Origin: Hypomyces perniciosus
Taxonomy: Eukaryota; Ascomycota; Sordariomycetes; Hypocreales; Hypocreaceae
Length of the DNA stretch: 64,000 nucleotides
Direction of reading: 5' to 3'
Assembly (NCBI GenBank): GCA_008477525.1
Contig: SPDT01000007.1
Span: 6,138,001 to 6,202,000, forward strand
The notes under the pieces are model-generated. The model saw nothing but the letters and a program-made list of their open reading frames with translations. It was not told the origin of the DNA and did no database searches. A program made the translations under genes and the position numbers. Of this stretch, positions 1 to 12,536 are shown in pieces. The number at the start of each line of letters is the position of its first letter. Position 1 is the first letter of the stretch.

Positions 1-2505
1 CATCACTCCAAGAGTGATTGGACCCTTGACCCTCGCGTCGAGATCAAGCAGTTTGACAGCGAAGGTGTGCCGCGCGGCATTGGCAATCAGGTCAGCGTTG
101 AGTTCAACTTGTTGTACCGATTCCACTCGTGTATTTCCAAGAAGGATGAGCACTGGCTCAACAACTTCTTCCTGAAGCTGTTCCCAGGCCGCAACGTGGA
201 CGATTTGGAGAATGTGAGCTGGGCCGAGCTTGGCAAGGCCCTGCTCACCTTTGAGCAGAGCATCCCCAAGGACCCTAGCGTCCGAACGTTTGACGGCTTG
301 GAGCGTCAAGGAGACGGAACGTTCAAGGACGAGGACCTTGTGCGCATTCTCAAGGAAGCCATGGATGATCCTGCCGGTACTTTTGGTGCCCGCATGGTCC
401 CCAAGGCACTCAAGGTTGTCGAGATTCTCGGCATCAACCAAGCTCGCAAGTGGCAGGTTGCGTCATTGAACGAGTTCCGCCAGTTCTTCGGACTCAAGCG
501 ATATGACAAGTTCAGCGAGATCAACTCCAACACTGAGATCGCGAACCTCCTGGAGAAGCTGTACACTGACCCCGATATGGTGGAGCTTTACCCAGGTCTC
601 ATGATTGAGGACATCAAACCCGCCCGCAACCCGGGCAGCGGCATCTGCCCAACGTACTCCGTCGGTCGGGCTGTGCTCTCTGACGCCGTCACGCTCGTGC
701 GCTCAGACAGGTTCAATACCATCGACTACACAGTCGCAAACCTGACAAGCTGGGGCTACAATGAGGTGCAGCAGGATTACAAGACGCTCGGTGGATCCAT
801 GCTGTACAAGCTCATCCAGCGAGGTGTTCCTAACTGGTTCCCCTACAACTCAGTGGCCGTCATGCAACCCATGTACACCAAGCAGGCCAATGAGAAGATC
901 GCCAAAGAGCTCGGAACCATGGACCAGTTCACCGTGAACGACCCAAAGCCACCCCCAAAGCCCACCGTCATCTTCACAAGCGCGGCCATTAAGCAGGCAC
1001 TTGGCAATCCCAAGCAATTCGTTGTGCCCTGGCTCCAGCCGCTCAACTCTCTGTTCCCAGGAAAGAAGGACGTCAGCTGGTTCATGCTGGCAGGTGACGA
1101 ACCTCGCAACGTCGCCCATCGCGAGAGTTGGACCAAGGTTATGGGCAAGGTCCCGAACCTGCATAAAGCGGTGCACGAGTTCATTGAGCGTGTCGGTACC
1201 CAGCTGATCGAGAAGGAGACCTTCACACTCAAGCAAGGCCTTGACCAGATTGATCTCATCCGCGATATTGCCATCCCACTGAATGCTCGACTGCTTGCTG
1301 ACCTCTTCTACTTTGACTTGCGCTCTGACGAGAACCCGAACGGCACTCTCAGCACTGCTGAGCTCTATCAGCATCTGCTCAACATCCGCATCTGGGGCGT
1401 AAACAACAATGACCCCGCCCAGGCCTGGAACCGCCGCCGCCGTGCTCAGGAGGGCGCCAAGGTGATCATCGACTCAACCCGCAAGCTGGTTGACGAGGTC
1501 GTCCTCGGCCGCGGTTTGGGACTTGGCATCGCCTCAGCCATCTCCAGCAAGCTCTCCCGCAAGGCCTACCTCAAGAAAGACTCCCTGCGTTCCTGCGGTT
1601 ACAAGATCGTTGAGGAGCTTCTGGCCCAGGGCAACTCGGCCGAGCGTGTTGTTGACGATCTGTGGCTAACTTCGTTTGGCGGTGTCGGCGTCCCCGTCAC
1701 ATCGGTAAGTGCTTGTTCTTAGAGAATGAATAGTTTGACTTGCTAACCCCCTAGTAGTTTTATGAAGTCATGGAGTTCTTCTTGCGCCCCCAGAATGCAG
1801 CCATCTGGGCCGAAGTTCAAAGCATCGCTCAGAAGGGTGATGATAGCGCACTCCATGCCTATGTCATCGAGGCTCAGCGTCTCACGAGCTCGCAGCGCAA
1901 CGTGCGCGTCGCAACACAGCCGGTTGAGCTCGAGGGCCACAAGGTTCAGCCCGGTGGTGTTGTCGTCATGATGCTTGTAGGTTTACGCCCTCTCCCTGCT
2001 GTCTTATACATGACCAGGGAATTCTAACCGTATTATAGGGTGAGGCCGGACGCAACCCATCAGAAGTGCCCGACGCAGGCAAGTTTGATCCGAAGCGCCA
2101 GACAGATGCTGTTCGTGCCTTCAGTTATGGCCAGCATGAGTGTATCGCCAAGGATGTGGCACTCGCCTTCATTACTGGACTCGTGAAGCTGTCAGCCGAT
2201 CTCAAGCAGCTCCGTCCTGCGCCAGGCCAGATGGGCCAGGTCAAGACTATCCGTGTCGGTACCGAGAAGGCATATCTCAACGACAGCTGGTCTTACCTTG
2301 GCTTCGATGCTAGCAGTAAGTTTCCACTCTTCTTGACTTAAAGCTCGATCGTATTTGAGGTGCTAACTTTTTGATAGCCTGGAAGGTCCATTTCGACGGT
2401 CACGGAAAGGGTAACTTCCAGGGCGAGAGGGCGCCTACGAAGCTCATGGATATGCAGCGATATTACTATTTGCTTCAGAAGCAGGAGGATGGTGCGAAGA
2501 AGTAG
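1..2505 (+). CDS. Psi-producing oxygenase / linoleate diol synthase family, fused heme dioxygenase-P450 (5' end outside window)
   Basis: Ppo-type enzymes oxygenate C18 fatty acids through an N-terminal peroxidase-like heme domain and rearrange the hydroperoxide in a C-terminal P450 domain, giving oxylipins that influence sporulation and mycotoxin control. The reading frame is open from base 1. Predicted introns are 1705-1757, 1977-2038 and 2316-2377, leaving 775 C-terminal residues of a family usually about 1,050-1,100 aa long. The YRFH motif near base 115 corresponds to the catalytic Tyr and proximal heme His; many relatives have YRWH. The P450 part shows the heme-thiolate loop FSYGQHECIAKDVA near 2120-2160, so the Cys ligand is kept, unlike PpoC-type members. 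The segment GGVGVPVTSFYEVMEF at the first intron would be the I-helix and lacks the AN..Q motif of diol synthases. The product could be an allene oxide or another oxylipin. Family assignment is firm, the exact reaction is not. Confidence 0.93.
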
Positions 2506-4289
2506 GTAGTTTGCCGTGAATCAAGGTCTCAGAAGACCATTCAAATGTAATTGAATTGTTGTTCATATACTACCGGCTAATTTTGTGTCTGGTGATGTGC
2601 TATCTGTACGATTCGAGAAGTTGCTCAAGTCTGTATGGAGAAGCTGAAAAGCCTGGCATAAATGATGATGCATAGTAACGCACACCCACTGAAATAATGA
2701 TGGTAGCAGGGCCTTGGGAATAAATAAATGGACTTGAAAGGTTATGATGAATGATTAGATGGCTCAAGGACACCTAATGATCAATCAGAGTAAAAAGCTT
2801 CGAAAGATGGAAAATCAAAGATGAAGAAGAGAAAAATAAACAAACAGACTCAGGGTACGGAGTAAAGTTTAGCGCATAGATGATAGCGCACTTGGTGCTT
2901 AAAATATAGCGCATTCAGCGCCTGAAGTCGGCTGCGTTGATTGAAGCCACAGCCACCAAACACACTCACTGTAACACTCCAATGGACAGTAACATCAAAA
3001 TTAGCAAAACAAAGCATGAAAGCAATGCATGAAAACAAAGCTGAAGATGCCATCGCCAGCTCAATAATCTATAAATATCCAAGCTGCTAATTTTCTAATT
3101 TTTTCAAGCTTGACATATGCCCGTTTTTTGAAGATATAACCCTTTGTAGTCGCTCCCATTTCACTATCCACTTAGGAGAGTTGAGAGACACGAGTCCGAG
3201 CTGGACAAGAATCTCGAAACCAGAATGAAATGGAGCGCTCGTTCTTACGTGTCATGTTACACCAAATCATGCACCCATGATGTGATAGTTCACGTGATCC
3301 TCATTATGACACGTATATATATGTGACCACATCAGTCAATCTGCAGACGGATCTTCTGCATCTTTCATCTTCCATCTTCATCACACACACATAACATGAT
3401 TGCTTCGCAGACTCCGCGACCTAAGCAACTATGGTGTTATCGTCTTTCTCCCCTTCGCTCTGACTCCATCGTACGTTCTATGACACGTAGGCTGTCTTTT
3501 GTTTCGAGACACTTCGAAATGGCCTCAATTCCCCTTGGTCACCAAGGGCCGCGCCTTGTACACTGAGCTTCTCCGCAGTGTACAGCAACATGAGGACGCA
3601 TTTCGACCTCTGCCTTAGATAGCCCCCAACTATCTATCTCACTACCCTAACGGGACCCAACATATCTGCGATTTCCCCAAGCACAGAAAGTTGCTTGAAA
3701 GATGATGGTCACCCAACAAACCGTTACATCTACGGAGATACAAACCCCCACTTAACTCACAATCGTGAACGAGGTGAGAGAAACCTCGGAATTACATGCT
3801 ATACTAATAACTGACATTATCACAGACTACACAGAATGTTATTCTCACCATCTGCGGGGAGGATAACTTTTTTGGTCTTCTTGCCACCGACCATGGTGCG
3901 AGTTTTCCCCAGACGGACCATCCCACAAAACATGTATATTAACTATAGCTATGGAACGACCCTATGCGCTATATAAGTCTTTCATTTCTGTGTATAACTC
4001 TTATGCAGCAGTCGTTTACTCTGTACACCATTCCAGAGTAGAGTACGACAGTAAGAGCTCTAAGAGTTATCTATAGTCATGAGAATCATCCATAGGCATG
4101 AGAGTCGTATATGGTGCATATGGTTGCTACATAGCTATGCGAGCTATCCATAGGTATGAGACCTACCTCTACGAGAAAGAGTAATATTGTGATTAGACTT
4201 GACTATGACAATACACATGATTTGTGATCCTTATTTTATTTATCGTCAGCTGCTTGCTATGGAATCTTCATGTAATACTGCTTGTTTCT
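2506..4289. other. Gene-poor stretch with promoter-like and relic-like sequence
   Basis: No recognisable gene lies here. A TATA-like run near 3313 is followed by a CT-rich tract and an ATG at 3396 that opens only 56 codons. Intron-like sequence (GTGAGA donor, CTAATAAC branch, CACAG acceptor) lies at about 3774-3825. Peptide-like stretches occur in shifting frames between 3500 and 3940. Three imperfect copies of a CATAGGCATGAGA-like motif occur near 4072, 4091 and 4149. The 5' part holds the 3' UTR of the oxygenase gene. Confidence 0.4.
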
Positions 4290-5182
4290 CTATTTACCAG
4301 AGAAATATTTACGATTAAACTCATCCACCACCGCTCGTGTCTCCCGAACCACATCGACACATCCCGGTACGTCGGAATGACAGCAAATCGAAATGGGATA
4401 ATCTTTGACTGGTAGATGGCATATCTTGCCGTCAATAGATGTCACAGATGACGTCTTGACCTGTTCAGTAACGTGTTTCCGTACATCGCTCGTCTTCCAT
4501 GGTCTGTTGGCCATAAACAAGTATCAGCATTCATTCCTGAACTACAACAAGAGGTGCAGGCACTAAGATGGACGGACCCTTTCTTTCTCTCAATGACGAG
4601 AGACCCATCCGAATTGTACTTCACATCTCCGTAAAGCTCTGCCACAAAGGGGATCTCCAAGCCAAGTGCTGCTGTTTCCATGAACGTTCCAGGGAGGCCG
4701 AATACTGGGATTCCCGGAGGTATACCCAGCATGACAGCCCGAGCGACTTCGAGATCTCGACACATCATCCCATAGAGCATTCCATGAGGCTTCACATGGT
4801 TAAGTGGAATTCCTTCTCGAGCAAGGAACCCCTGAAGAGCGCCTATCTGATAGATGGTGTTCGCGGTGTGTTCCTCTGGCGAGAGTTTCATTTCCCGACG
4901 ACCAAAGCCTTGGAGATCGGGGAGGCCTACATGAGCCCCGACTTTCACGCCGTGTTTTTTGCAGTTCTTCACTGCCTCCATCATAATGATGGGGTCACTT
5001 CTCTTGCATCAGTACAACATAAATAATACAAGGAAAAGGTCACCTTACGAAGCATGGAAGCCACAGGCAACATTGGCATGGTCAATGAGTGGTAATAATT
5101 CTGCATCAGGGCCACATATCCAGTTGCCGTACCCCTCGGCGAGGTCGACGTTGATATCCACTCTTTGGCCAACTGGAGACAT
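4290..5182 (-). CDS. LamB/YcsF family protein (PxpA-like, 5-oxoprolinase subunit A)
   Basis: Bacterial PxpA works with PxpB and PxpC (KipI/KipA) in ATP-dependent cleavage of 5-oxoproline; fungal members are less well defined. Three exons (5182-5049, 4997-4578, 4503-4290) give 255 aa, the normal family length. Visible family blocks are [11 protein letters not shown] at the N-terminus, [11 protein letters not shown] across the first intron, [19 protein letters not shown], and [10 protein letters not shown]. The C-terminal block reads ICCHSD where bacterial members usually have a VHGD-like sequence. Start: ATG 5182, the only one giving the conserved N-terminus. Intron 1 (4998-5048) needs an AAG acceptor. 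It lies head to head with the urea-carboxylase-like gene, 797 bp apart, whose carboxyltransferase half is homologous to PxpC/PxpB. A joint pathway is inferred. Confidence 0.9.
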
Positions 5183-5979
5183 GATCTTGAAGCGGGAAAT
5201 TGAGTTGTATTGGCTTAACAGAATACCTTTCCCAGTGCAGTGTTTTCATGGGAGTTATATAACCACCACCACCGCCACCATTTACATAAGGTAACCGACT
5301 TCTCTGCCATGTTCCACCTCCCCGTTCGGAGATGGCCGCATGGAGTGGGGTGCCAAGTCATCGTGGAGAGGCAAACAAGGTCATCGTATTTTCGGCATAA
5401 CACATGCATTAACGGAACAGTACACCCCACACATTGTTGAGCTGTAGCACCTCGTAGTCAGTAATTGTGAGCCGAGAATAAGACCTTATTTACAAGTAGT
5501 CAACATCAGCAAGGAGACAGATCTATAGTGCATGGTTGACTGTGTTGATGTGTACCCGGCAGTCTTTTCGCTGGGCATTCATGGTTCTATCAATGGAACA
5601 CTGGAATACAATGAACATATCAACCACCACATAAACTCCACTTATAGCTCTCGGGACTTGGATCCCCTCATTTCCAAGCATTGATAGCATCATTGGTGCC
5701 CGCTTTCAACCGGAAATGGTCGGGAACTCCTCGTCGGAGATCGTCGTATTCCACCATCTTCAAATCTCCACGCATCCCACAGACGTCACTGGCGGTTTCC
5801 AGTAGCGGGCTGGGATACGATGCCCAAGCACTCCCCATGGGGTATGGCATGAGGAGTGAGAGATTGCGGGGGAATTACTGTGGGGAGAGTGATGCTGTAG
5901 CATAAAATCCTGTCTCTTAGCTGATCATTGTCTGTTGTATCATGTATCATTTTGTGCTTTGTGTTATGATACTATCGCC
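5183..5979. promoter_or_regulatory. Shared divergent promoter of the PxpA-like and urea-carboxylase-like genes
   Basis: This 797-bp spacer separates two divergent start codons and has no convincing gene of its own. HGATAR motifs, the core bound by AreA/Nit2 nitrogen GATA factors, occur near 5587 (minus), 5683 (plus) and 5972 (minus). Such short motifs are common, so regulation by nitrogen is only a suggestion that fits the predicted substrates. Confidence 0.4.
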
Positions 5980-8900
5980 ATGGAGGAAGTGAAGTGTTTG
6001 TTGGTCGCCAATCGTGGTGAGATCGCTGTCCGTATCGTCAAGACTGCAAAGTGAGATTGTTCCTGTCGCGTTTAACGAACGCCTATACTTATAGGATATT
6101 TTTGCAGACGCTTTGGTATTCGCACAATTGCCATTTATACAGCGGCCGATGCGACATCTCAACATGTTTCTGTTGCAGATGAAGCATTTCTCCTCCCTGG
6201 CGATGACTCAACCGCTTATACAAATGGGTATAAATGTTTCCTCATCTCATTCTTCTTCAGTATCTCCAATTGACTCTGAGTAGAACTGCGATAATTGAGA
6301 TCGCACGCTTCAATCATGCTGATGCCATTATCCCCGGATATGGGTTCTTGTCAGAGAACACTGAGTTCGCAAAGGAGGTCGCCAATTCTGGCATGGTCTT
6401 TGTCGGACCAAAGCCAGATGCTATTGAAGCGTTCGGACTGAAGCACCGAGCCCGTGAGATGGCTGTGGAAGCCGGAGTTCCGGTTGTGCCTGGAACACAG
6501 GCACTTCTTACCACTGACGAAGAAGCGACCCAAGCTGCGGATAAATTGGGCTACCCCGTAAGCATTCAGCGATTGTCTTTACCCCCAAGTCACTAAATAG
6601 TTATGAACAGGTTATGTTGAAAGCCACGGCTGGAGGTGGTGGTATGGGCCTCATGATTTGCCATTCTGCCGACGAAGTGGCCCAATCTTTCGCACAAGTA
6701 CGCTCACGGGGTCAAGCATTGTTCAAAAATGACGGCGTCTTCCTTGAGAGGTATTACCCCAAAAGTCACCATATCGAGGTGCAGGTATTTGGAAACGGTC
6801 TTGGAGAAGCCATTCATATCGGAGAGCGCGAGTGCTCCATACAGCGGCGCCATCAAAAAGTGGTAGAAGAGTGTCCGAGTCCATTTGCTGAGCGACATGC
6901 TGGTAAGTTCTTTTCAGTAAAATGCATCGTAATGCTTTTCTGACGGTGTCGAAGGTCTTCGAGAGAAACTCACCTCTGCCGCCGTTGCTCTCGCTGAATC
7001 CGTACGGTACGGATCAGCTGGAACTGTAGAATACCTCGTCGATGACCTCACGAGTGACTTCTTCTTTCTGGAAATGAACACCCGTCTTCAAGTCGAGCAC
7101 GGTATCACTGAGCTTTGTTACAACTTGGATCTGGTGGAGTTGATGCTCCGACAGGCAGACAGGGAACTCTCCGGTCATGGTGGCTTAGATGGGAAGTATT
7201 TGAAGTCTCTTCAACCAGAGAAGCCATCCGGGGCAGCAATCGAAGTGCGTGTCTATGCGGAGAATCCAGTGCGAAACTTCCAACCTTCGCCTGGCTTGCT
7301 CCAACATGTTCAATGGGCAGAGCTTCCGGGAACACGAATCGACACCTGGGTCATGACAGGATCTAAGATTTCCACCTTCTACGGTTTTTAGACATCTTTA
7401 TTTTCTAGGAGAAAACATGCTAACCTAGTATTAGATCCCATGATTGCTAAAATTATGGTGCACGCTTCTGATCGGAACAAAGCGACCGTGAAAATATGTC
7501 AGGTTTTGTCCAAGTCCAAGCTCTGCGGACCACCAACCAATCTTGACTTTTTACACGCCATCATGCAATCAAGCATTTTTGCTAGCGGTCACACGTTGAC
7601 AAATTTCCTTGGGACGTTCGAGTTCAATCCTACCGCGATTGAAGTTGTTTCGCCAGGTGTATATACGACTGTTCAGGACCTTGGAAGACCTCGTGCCGGA
7701 TATGGTATACCCCAGGCTGGGCCCATGGTAAGTCAATACCAATATGCTAAAGTGGCATGTAATGTTTGAAACTAATTGATACGCCATTATTTTCTAGGAT
7801 CCCCTCGCATTCCAAGGTGTGTCTGCCTCGTCCGATTTGCTTTCTCGCAACACTGACACGGACTACTCACATAGTTGCCAATTTCATCGCTGGAAACCCA
7901 CGCACGACTGAAGGGCTCGAAATTACATTAAAAGGTCCTGAACTGCGCTTTTGGGCACCCGCTGTCGTCTCAGTTTGCGGCACACCTATGGAAATGACAA
8001 TTGACGGCGCCAAAGTGCCCATGTGGACACGCCTGCATATTAAACGAGGCCAAACATTGTCAATTGGCAAACTGAGTGAGAAGGGAGGATGCCGAGGTAT
8101 TTATCTGACTACATCAATACCTTTCCAGGACCAAATGTTAACATAATCTGTAGCATATATGGCTGTGTTGGGTGGCTTCCCTGCGATGTAAGTGACCCAT
8201 ATGCCTAGTTCTCATAATGGTGATGCCAACTGAATACTACAACAGAGCTCCCTATTTTAACTCAAAGTCAACTTCTCCTCTCCTTGCGATTGGCGGCTAC
8301 CAAGGACGAGCCCTTGCGCCAGGAGATATGTTGGTAATTCAGGAAGTTGAGCTGCCCACTACTGATCCCGCAATATCACTGCCAACGCACCTACGTCCTG
8401 GGTACTCTACACACTGGGATATTTTTGCCATGGTTGGGCCATACGACGAAGGCTACATCCTGTCGGAGGACATTGCAATGATCTACGATACGACTTGGTA
8501 TGCCCTTGACTACCCTACCACACACTGAAGTCTAATTTTTTTTTCATGATGCTGATGTTTCGTAGGAAGGTTTCACATAATGCTACAAGAGGGGGTATTC
8601 GGCTTATAGGTCCAACACCTAGATGGGCAAGAAAAGACGGGGGTGAGGGTGGACAACATCCGAGTAACGTGATTGAGTACGGATATCCTTTAGGGACATT
8701 GAATTGGACCGGAGAGAGGTAAGATTATCCCGCATCTACTCCAAAATATGAATGAGAATAATGACTAGACCAGCCCCTGCGTTTTCCCTATTGACGCGCC
8801 TGATTTGGGAGGGTTCATTTCGACAACTACCATAGTCACAGGAAGTCTGTGGCGCTTGGGACAGGTCAAGTCTGGTGACACACTCCAGTATCACAGAGTG

Positions 8901-10576
8901 TCTTTGGATGAAGCCGTGAAGATCAGAGCTCAGTTGGACAATTTTTTGGACAACGTTGCCGCATATGTGGCGGGTGAGATCGGGTCAGAGGATATACAGC
9001 CTCTGAAGTACTCAGTGTCGCCCAAACTTCCAACAGGAGACGGCGCGCAGGCTATTGTGCATCAAACAACAATAAATGAATCGAGGACGGAAGTTTCTAT
9101 GACATTCAGACAGGTACGAAGAGTTCATTTCTTATACAACCATCTATACTAATAGCTTGGCAGGGCGGAGACGATTTTCTTCTGATTGAGTACGGCGAGG
9201 GCAAGTTCGATCTCAATCACCGCTGTCGAGTAACAGCCTTGGAGAAGGCAATTAGAGAATACCAGAAATCGGACGAAATCTGGTCTAATAGCATATACAA
9301 GATGATTGGCTGCTGTAACTGTAAGTCTCTGCCCTCATGGTTCGTTTGAGGAAACAAGTTCGCCTAATGTGTGAATGTGTATTACAGCACTGTTGGTCCA
9401 CTACGATGGCTCCAAACTGCGACGGCAGAATCTCGTTGAGAAGCTCCTGGCTCTCCAGCAGAACATTGGGGATCAAAGTACATCAAAAGTTCCCAGTCGT
9501 CGATTCCGTTTGCCCATCTGCTTCGAGAGTCCCGCTCAAGAGGAAGCCATCCAGCGGTACATAGAGACTCAACGACCGCACGCCCCATTCCTGCCCAGCA
9601 ATATGGATTTTGTAGCTCGGATCAATGGCATCACACGAGAGGAACTGATCAAGATCTTTATCACGGCAGATTTCATGGCAATATGTGTTGGCTTCTTCTG
9701 TGCTGACACGGTTTGTCTGCCAATCGACCCTCGATATAGACTTAAATGTCCGAAACAGAACCCGAGTCGTGTATATACACCAGAAGGAAGCGTGAGCTGG
9801 GGAGGATCATGCATGAAGTATGTTTCTTCAATTTTGGTGTAGCTGATGCGCTGACCTGATGTTAGCATCTATCCCGCCGATTCACCCGGAGGCTACCAAA
9901 TGACAGGCCAAACCATCCCATGCTTCGATCAGTTGGGCGTAAAGCCCGGATTTCAACCTTCTCAGCCTGGTCTATTCCAGCCCTTTGATCAAGTTACGTT
10001 CTATCGGGTCGACAAAAAAGAGTTCGAGCGTGACATGGCGCTGTTCAAGTCCGGTCGGTATAAATTCCAGTTCGACGACACTATTTTCGACATGGAAGCG
10101 CATAATCGTCTACTCGAAGAGACCCGAGATGAAGTAGAAACTTTTCATCGCCAGCAAGACATTGCAGAGGTTGAAATATTGGCTCTTGAAAAGGAGTCTT
10201 TGGAGAGGTGGAATGCAGAGAAGGCCCAGAATGAGCTGCCTCAAGAAACGCTGATGAAGCTTCAGAGTGGTTAGTCCTTCGGTTCAAGTTTTTGTAAACG
10301 ATCAACATCTCATTATAGAATGCTACAGATCCGGATATTCTCTGTCTTGAGGCACCACTCGATGCCAACGTGTGGAAGGTCAACGGGGCCGACGGCGACA
10401 TCATATCCGCAGGCCAAGTTGTGATTATTCTAGAGGCGATGAAGATGGAAATTTCGCTCCACTATGGGGATAGAAAAGAAGGCGACAAGAAGAGATTCCG
10501 AGTTGAAAAGGTATTGGTTAGTCCTGGTGGTACGGTGAAGGCTGGTGATTTACTCCTGTTTTTGAAGGAAGCTTGA
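5980..10576 (+). CDS. Urea-carboxylase-like biotin-dependent carboxylase (BC-AHS2-AHS1-BCCP), no allophanate hydrolase domain
   Basis: Predicted to carboxylate urea or a related amide/lactam with ATP, bicarbonate and biotin. Sixteen exons were joined; introns are 6051-6107, 6228-6283, 6558-6610, 6903-6954, 7384-7434, 7728-7797, 7817-7874, 8097-8153, 8188-8245, 8498-8565, 8719-8773, 9114-9163, 9321-9387, 9818-9865 and 10270-10328, giving exactly 1245 aa. Domain order: biotin carboxylase ([19 protein letters not shown] start, ATP-binding [22 protein letters not shown]), the urea-carboxylase hallmark [13 protein letters not shown]2/KipA-like ([32 protein letters not shown]), AHS1/KipI-like ([16 protein letters not shown]), then a biotinyl domain with EAMKME. 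Order and length match the carboxylase half of fungal urea amidolyase, but the amidase half is absent. The intron at 7384 has a weak GTTTTT donor. Substrate unproven; the PxpA-like neighbour points to lactam or oxoproline chemistry. Confidence 0.93.
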
Positions 10577-12536
10577 GGTCCATGATATGTGTCGCAGAGC
10601 AGTTATGTGAAGACAAGATACTAGGATCCATGCCAATTGTCAGAGGCAATCTCAATAAACCTTGGTCTTGCTTGTAAACATGTGCTGATTTGCCAATGTG
10701 CACCCGTCTCTCATGGTGCTTCCTGCAAAATGCCGCGAATTCGGTGGATATCACGATCAATATTTCCTGTCCGACAACCCCCATCATTCCGTAATACTAG
10801 CATAAAACCCAGGGGTTCCGTCCGATAGAATGTGGCGATACCGACGAGTATATGACGACAGCGCGGCATCCAGGATCCATTTCTCATCAATTTACGAAGT
10901 ATTAACCATAGATTGAAGCTTCTAGAACAGCAAATGTGACATCTTGCAACTATCAAATAATTAATACAACATTCAGTCATACAACAATAACAGACTGACC
11001 CAGGTAAAGAAGTCAACAAGCCCCGCGTTTTTGACGAGCAAGGTAGCGTTGGTAAACAGTTCACAGGCATTTTCATCTCCAGAAAGTAGTGTGAAAGATG
11101 TACGAGCGACTAACAATAATCTCAGAACAAGGAGCTATTGGTGGAATAGCCCAAAAGTTGGAGGGCCATTGGATAAGACCGGTTTGGTGGGCAAGGAGTT
11201 TACCAAGAGGGCATGATTGGGGGGCACTGTTCAATCGGCCATGGGTGGCGGAAAAAAGAAGTCATCTCAAGTGCAATGAAGAACGTGGAAGAGATGAGGT
11301 GTTACCCACATGTTCATGAAGGCTGAGGCCGAAGTATTAAATAAAGTAGCTATGGCTAAGATTGAGCCGCTTTCGATAACTTCATTCCTATGAAGTAGAC
11401 AAGATCCCATTTAATTTCCATTCAGTGCAGCCATTCGCAAGAAAGTCTGCGGAGCAAATGCTCCTCTGAAGAAGTTAGTGGATCAGCCTCGTCTCGTCTC
11501 GTGTCTGTATATGGTCATGATTTACGTCCACCTACGCAATCTTGAGAGCCTTGAGGCTGCACTAATGGCTGGCCAAAGGGGTATAGGAAACGTTTGACTA
11601 TGCGCGAGGCGCTTGATCGCTGCCACAAGGCGGATCCAGTTCCGATCCGACCTCATAGGCCAGCCTCAAACCGCCAGGCTCACGCTCGCCCTCCCATCAT
11701 ACATATTTGTGTAATTATAGGAGGCTGCTACATACCTCCCCCAGCTTCATTCATATCGCTCATCCTCAGAAGTCTGTAGTTTGTGGGTCCGTTATACCCT
11801 GCAGTGCTATTAAAGAATATTATTCCTTTGTGATTTCTTGACATTTGTTGTAATGGAGCCAGCCGTACCTGAGATACCCTCACACCAGTAAGCAGTGGGT
11901 ATGTTGAGTGAGCAATGAGAGACGACATATCTATGTGAGAATGACGACGCTTATTATTATTATCATGTATATGCAAACCACCCCAGCGCTTGGCTAACAT
12001 TTTAGTCCGTCTTAGCCCAACTTGCTGTGTTTCCGTCTTTCTTTACCATTAGTATTGTGGTTCTATCATTGTGTCTGCCCAAAGTCCTCTCACTCAAATT
12101 CGACCTCCACCCTCTATAGGCGCTAAAACATCATTTCCTCTCCATTTGTCTCTTTATTTCGACATTGTCGCGTTCTCTCGCATTGCTGTTTCTGCCTGAG
12201 GCACCGTTAATGTCCAGCTGACCAGTGTTCACGCAATCTGCTGGGCAATTCCGATCATGTCTGTCCCGAGCATTCATCCATGGCCAGGCTGTAAGAGATC
12301 AGAGACATGCAGTTCCATGCATTCCAGACCCAGAGCACTCCGTACGTGTTCACGTGTTTACTGCATGTATGAAGTACCTGGCGTCCAGCTCACGCACATC
12401 GTCCGCAGCCACAATTCTTTCTTGCCTATGGAATTCAATTGAATCAACCACCCCCTTGCCTATTAATAATCGGGAGCTCAAACAAATTTATCAGTCAGTC
12501 AAAATAATACGGAGCACCCTATCCCGACTCATTGCT
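10577..12536. other. Intergenic region, no gene recognised
   Basis: About 2 kb between the carboxylase stop and the Zn2Cys6 gene start. Only short unrelated open frames occur on both strands. The last 400 bp include pyrimidine-rich stretches and a GGAGCACC-containing site at 12510 typical of a fungal promoter, so this side probably holds the promoter and 5' UTR of the regulator. Confidence 0.5.

Noticed and set aside
5668..5850. Minus-strand 60-codon frame in the divergent promoter
   Set aside because: No similarity recognised, and a plus-strand frame of similar length overlaps it.
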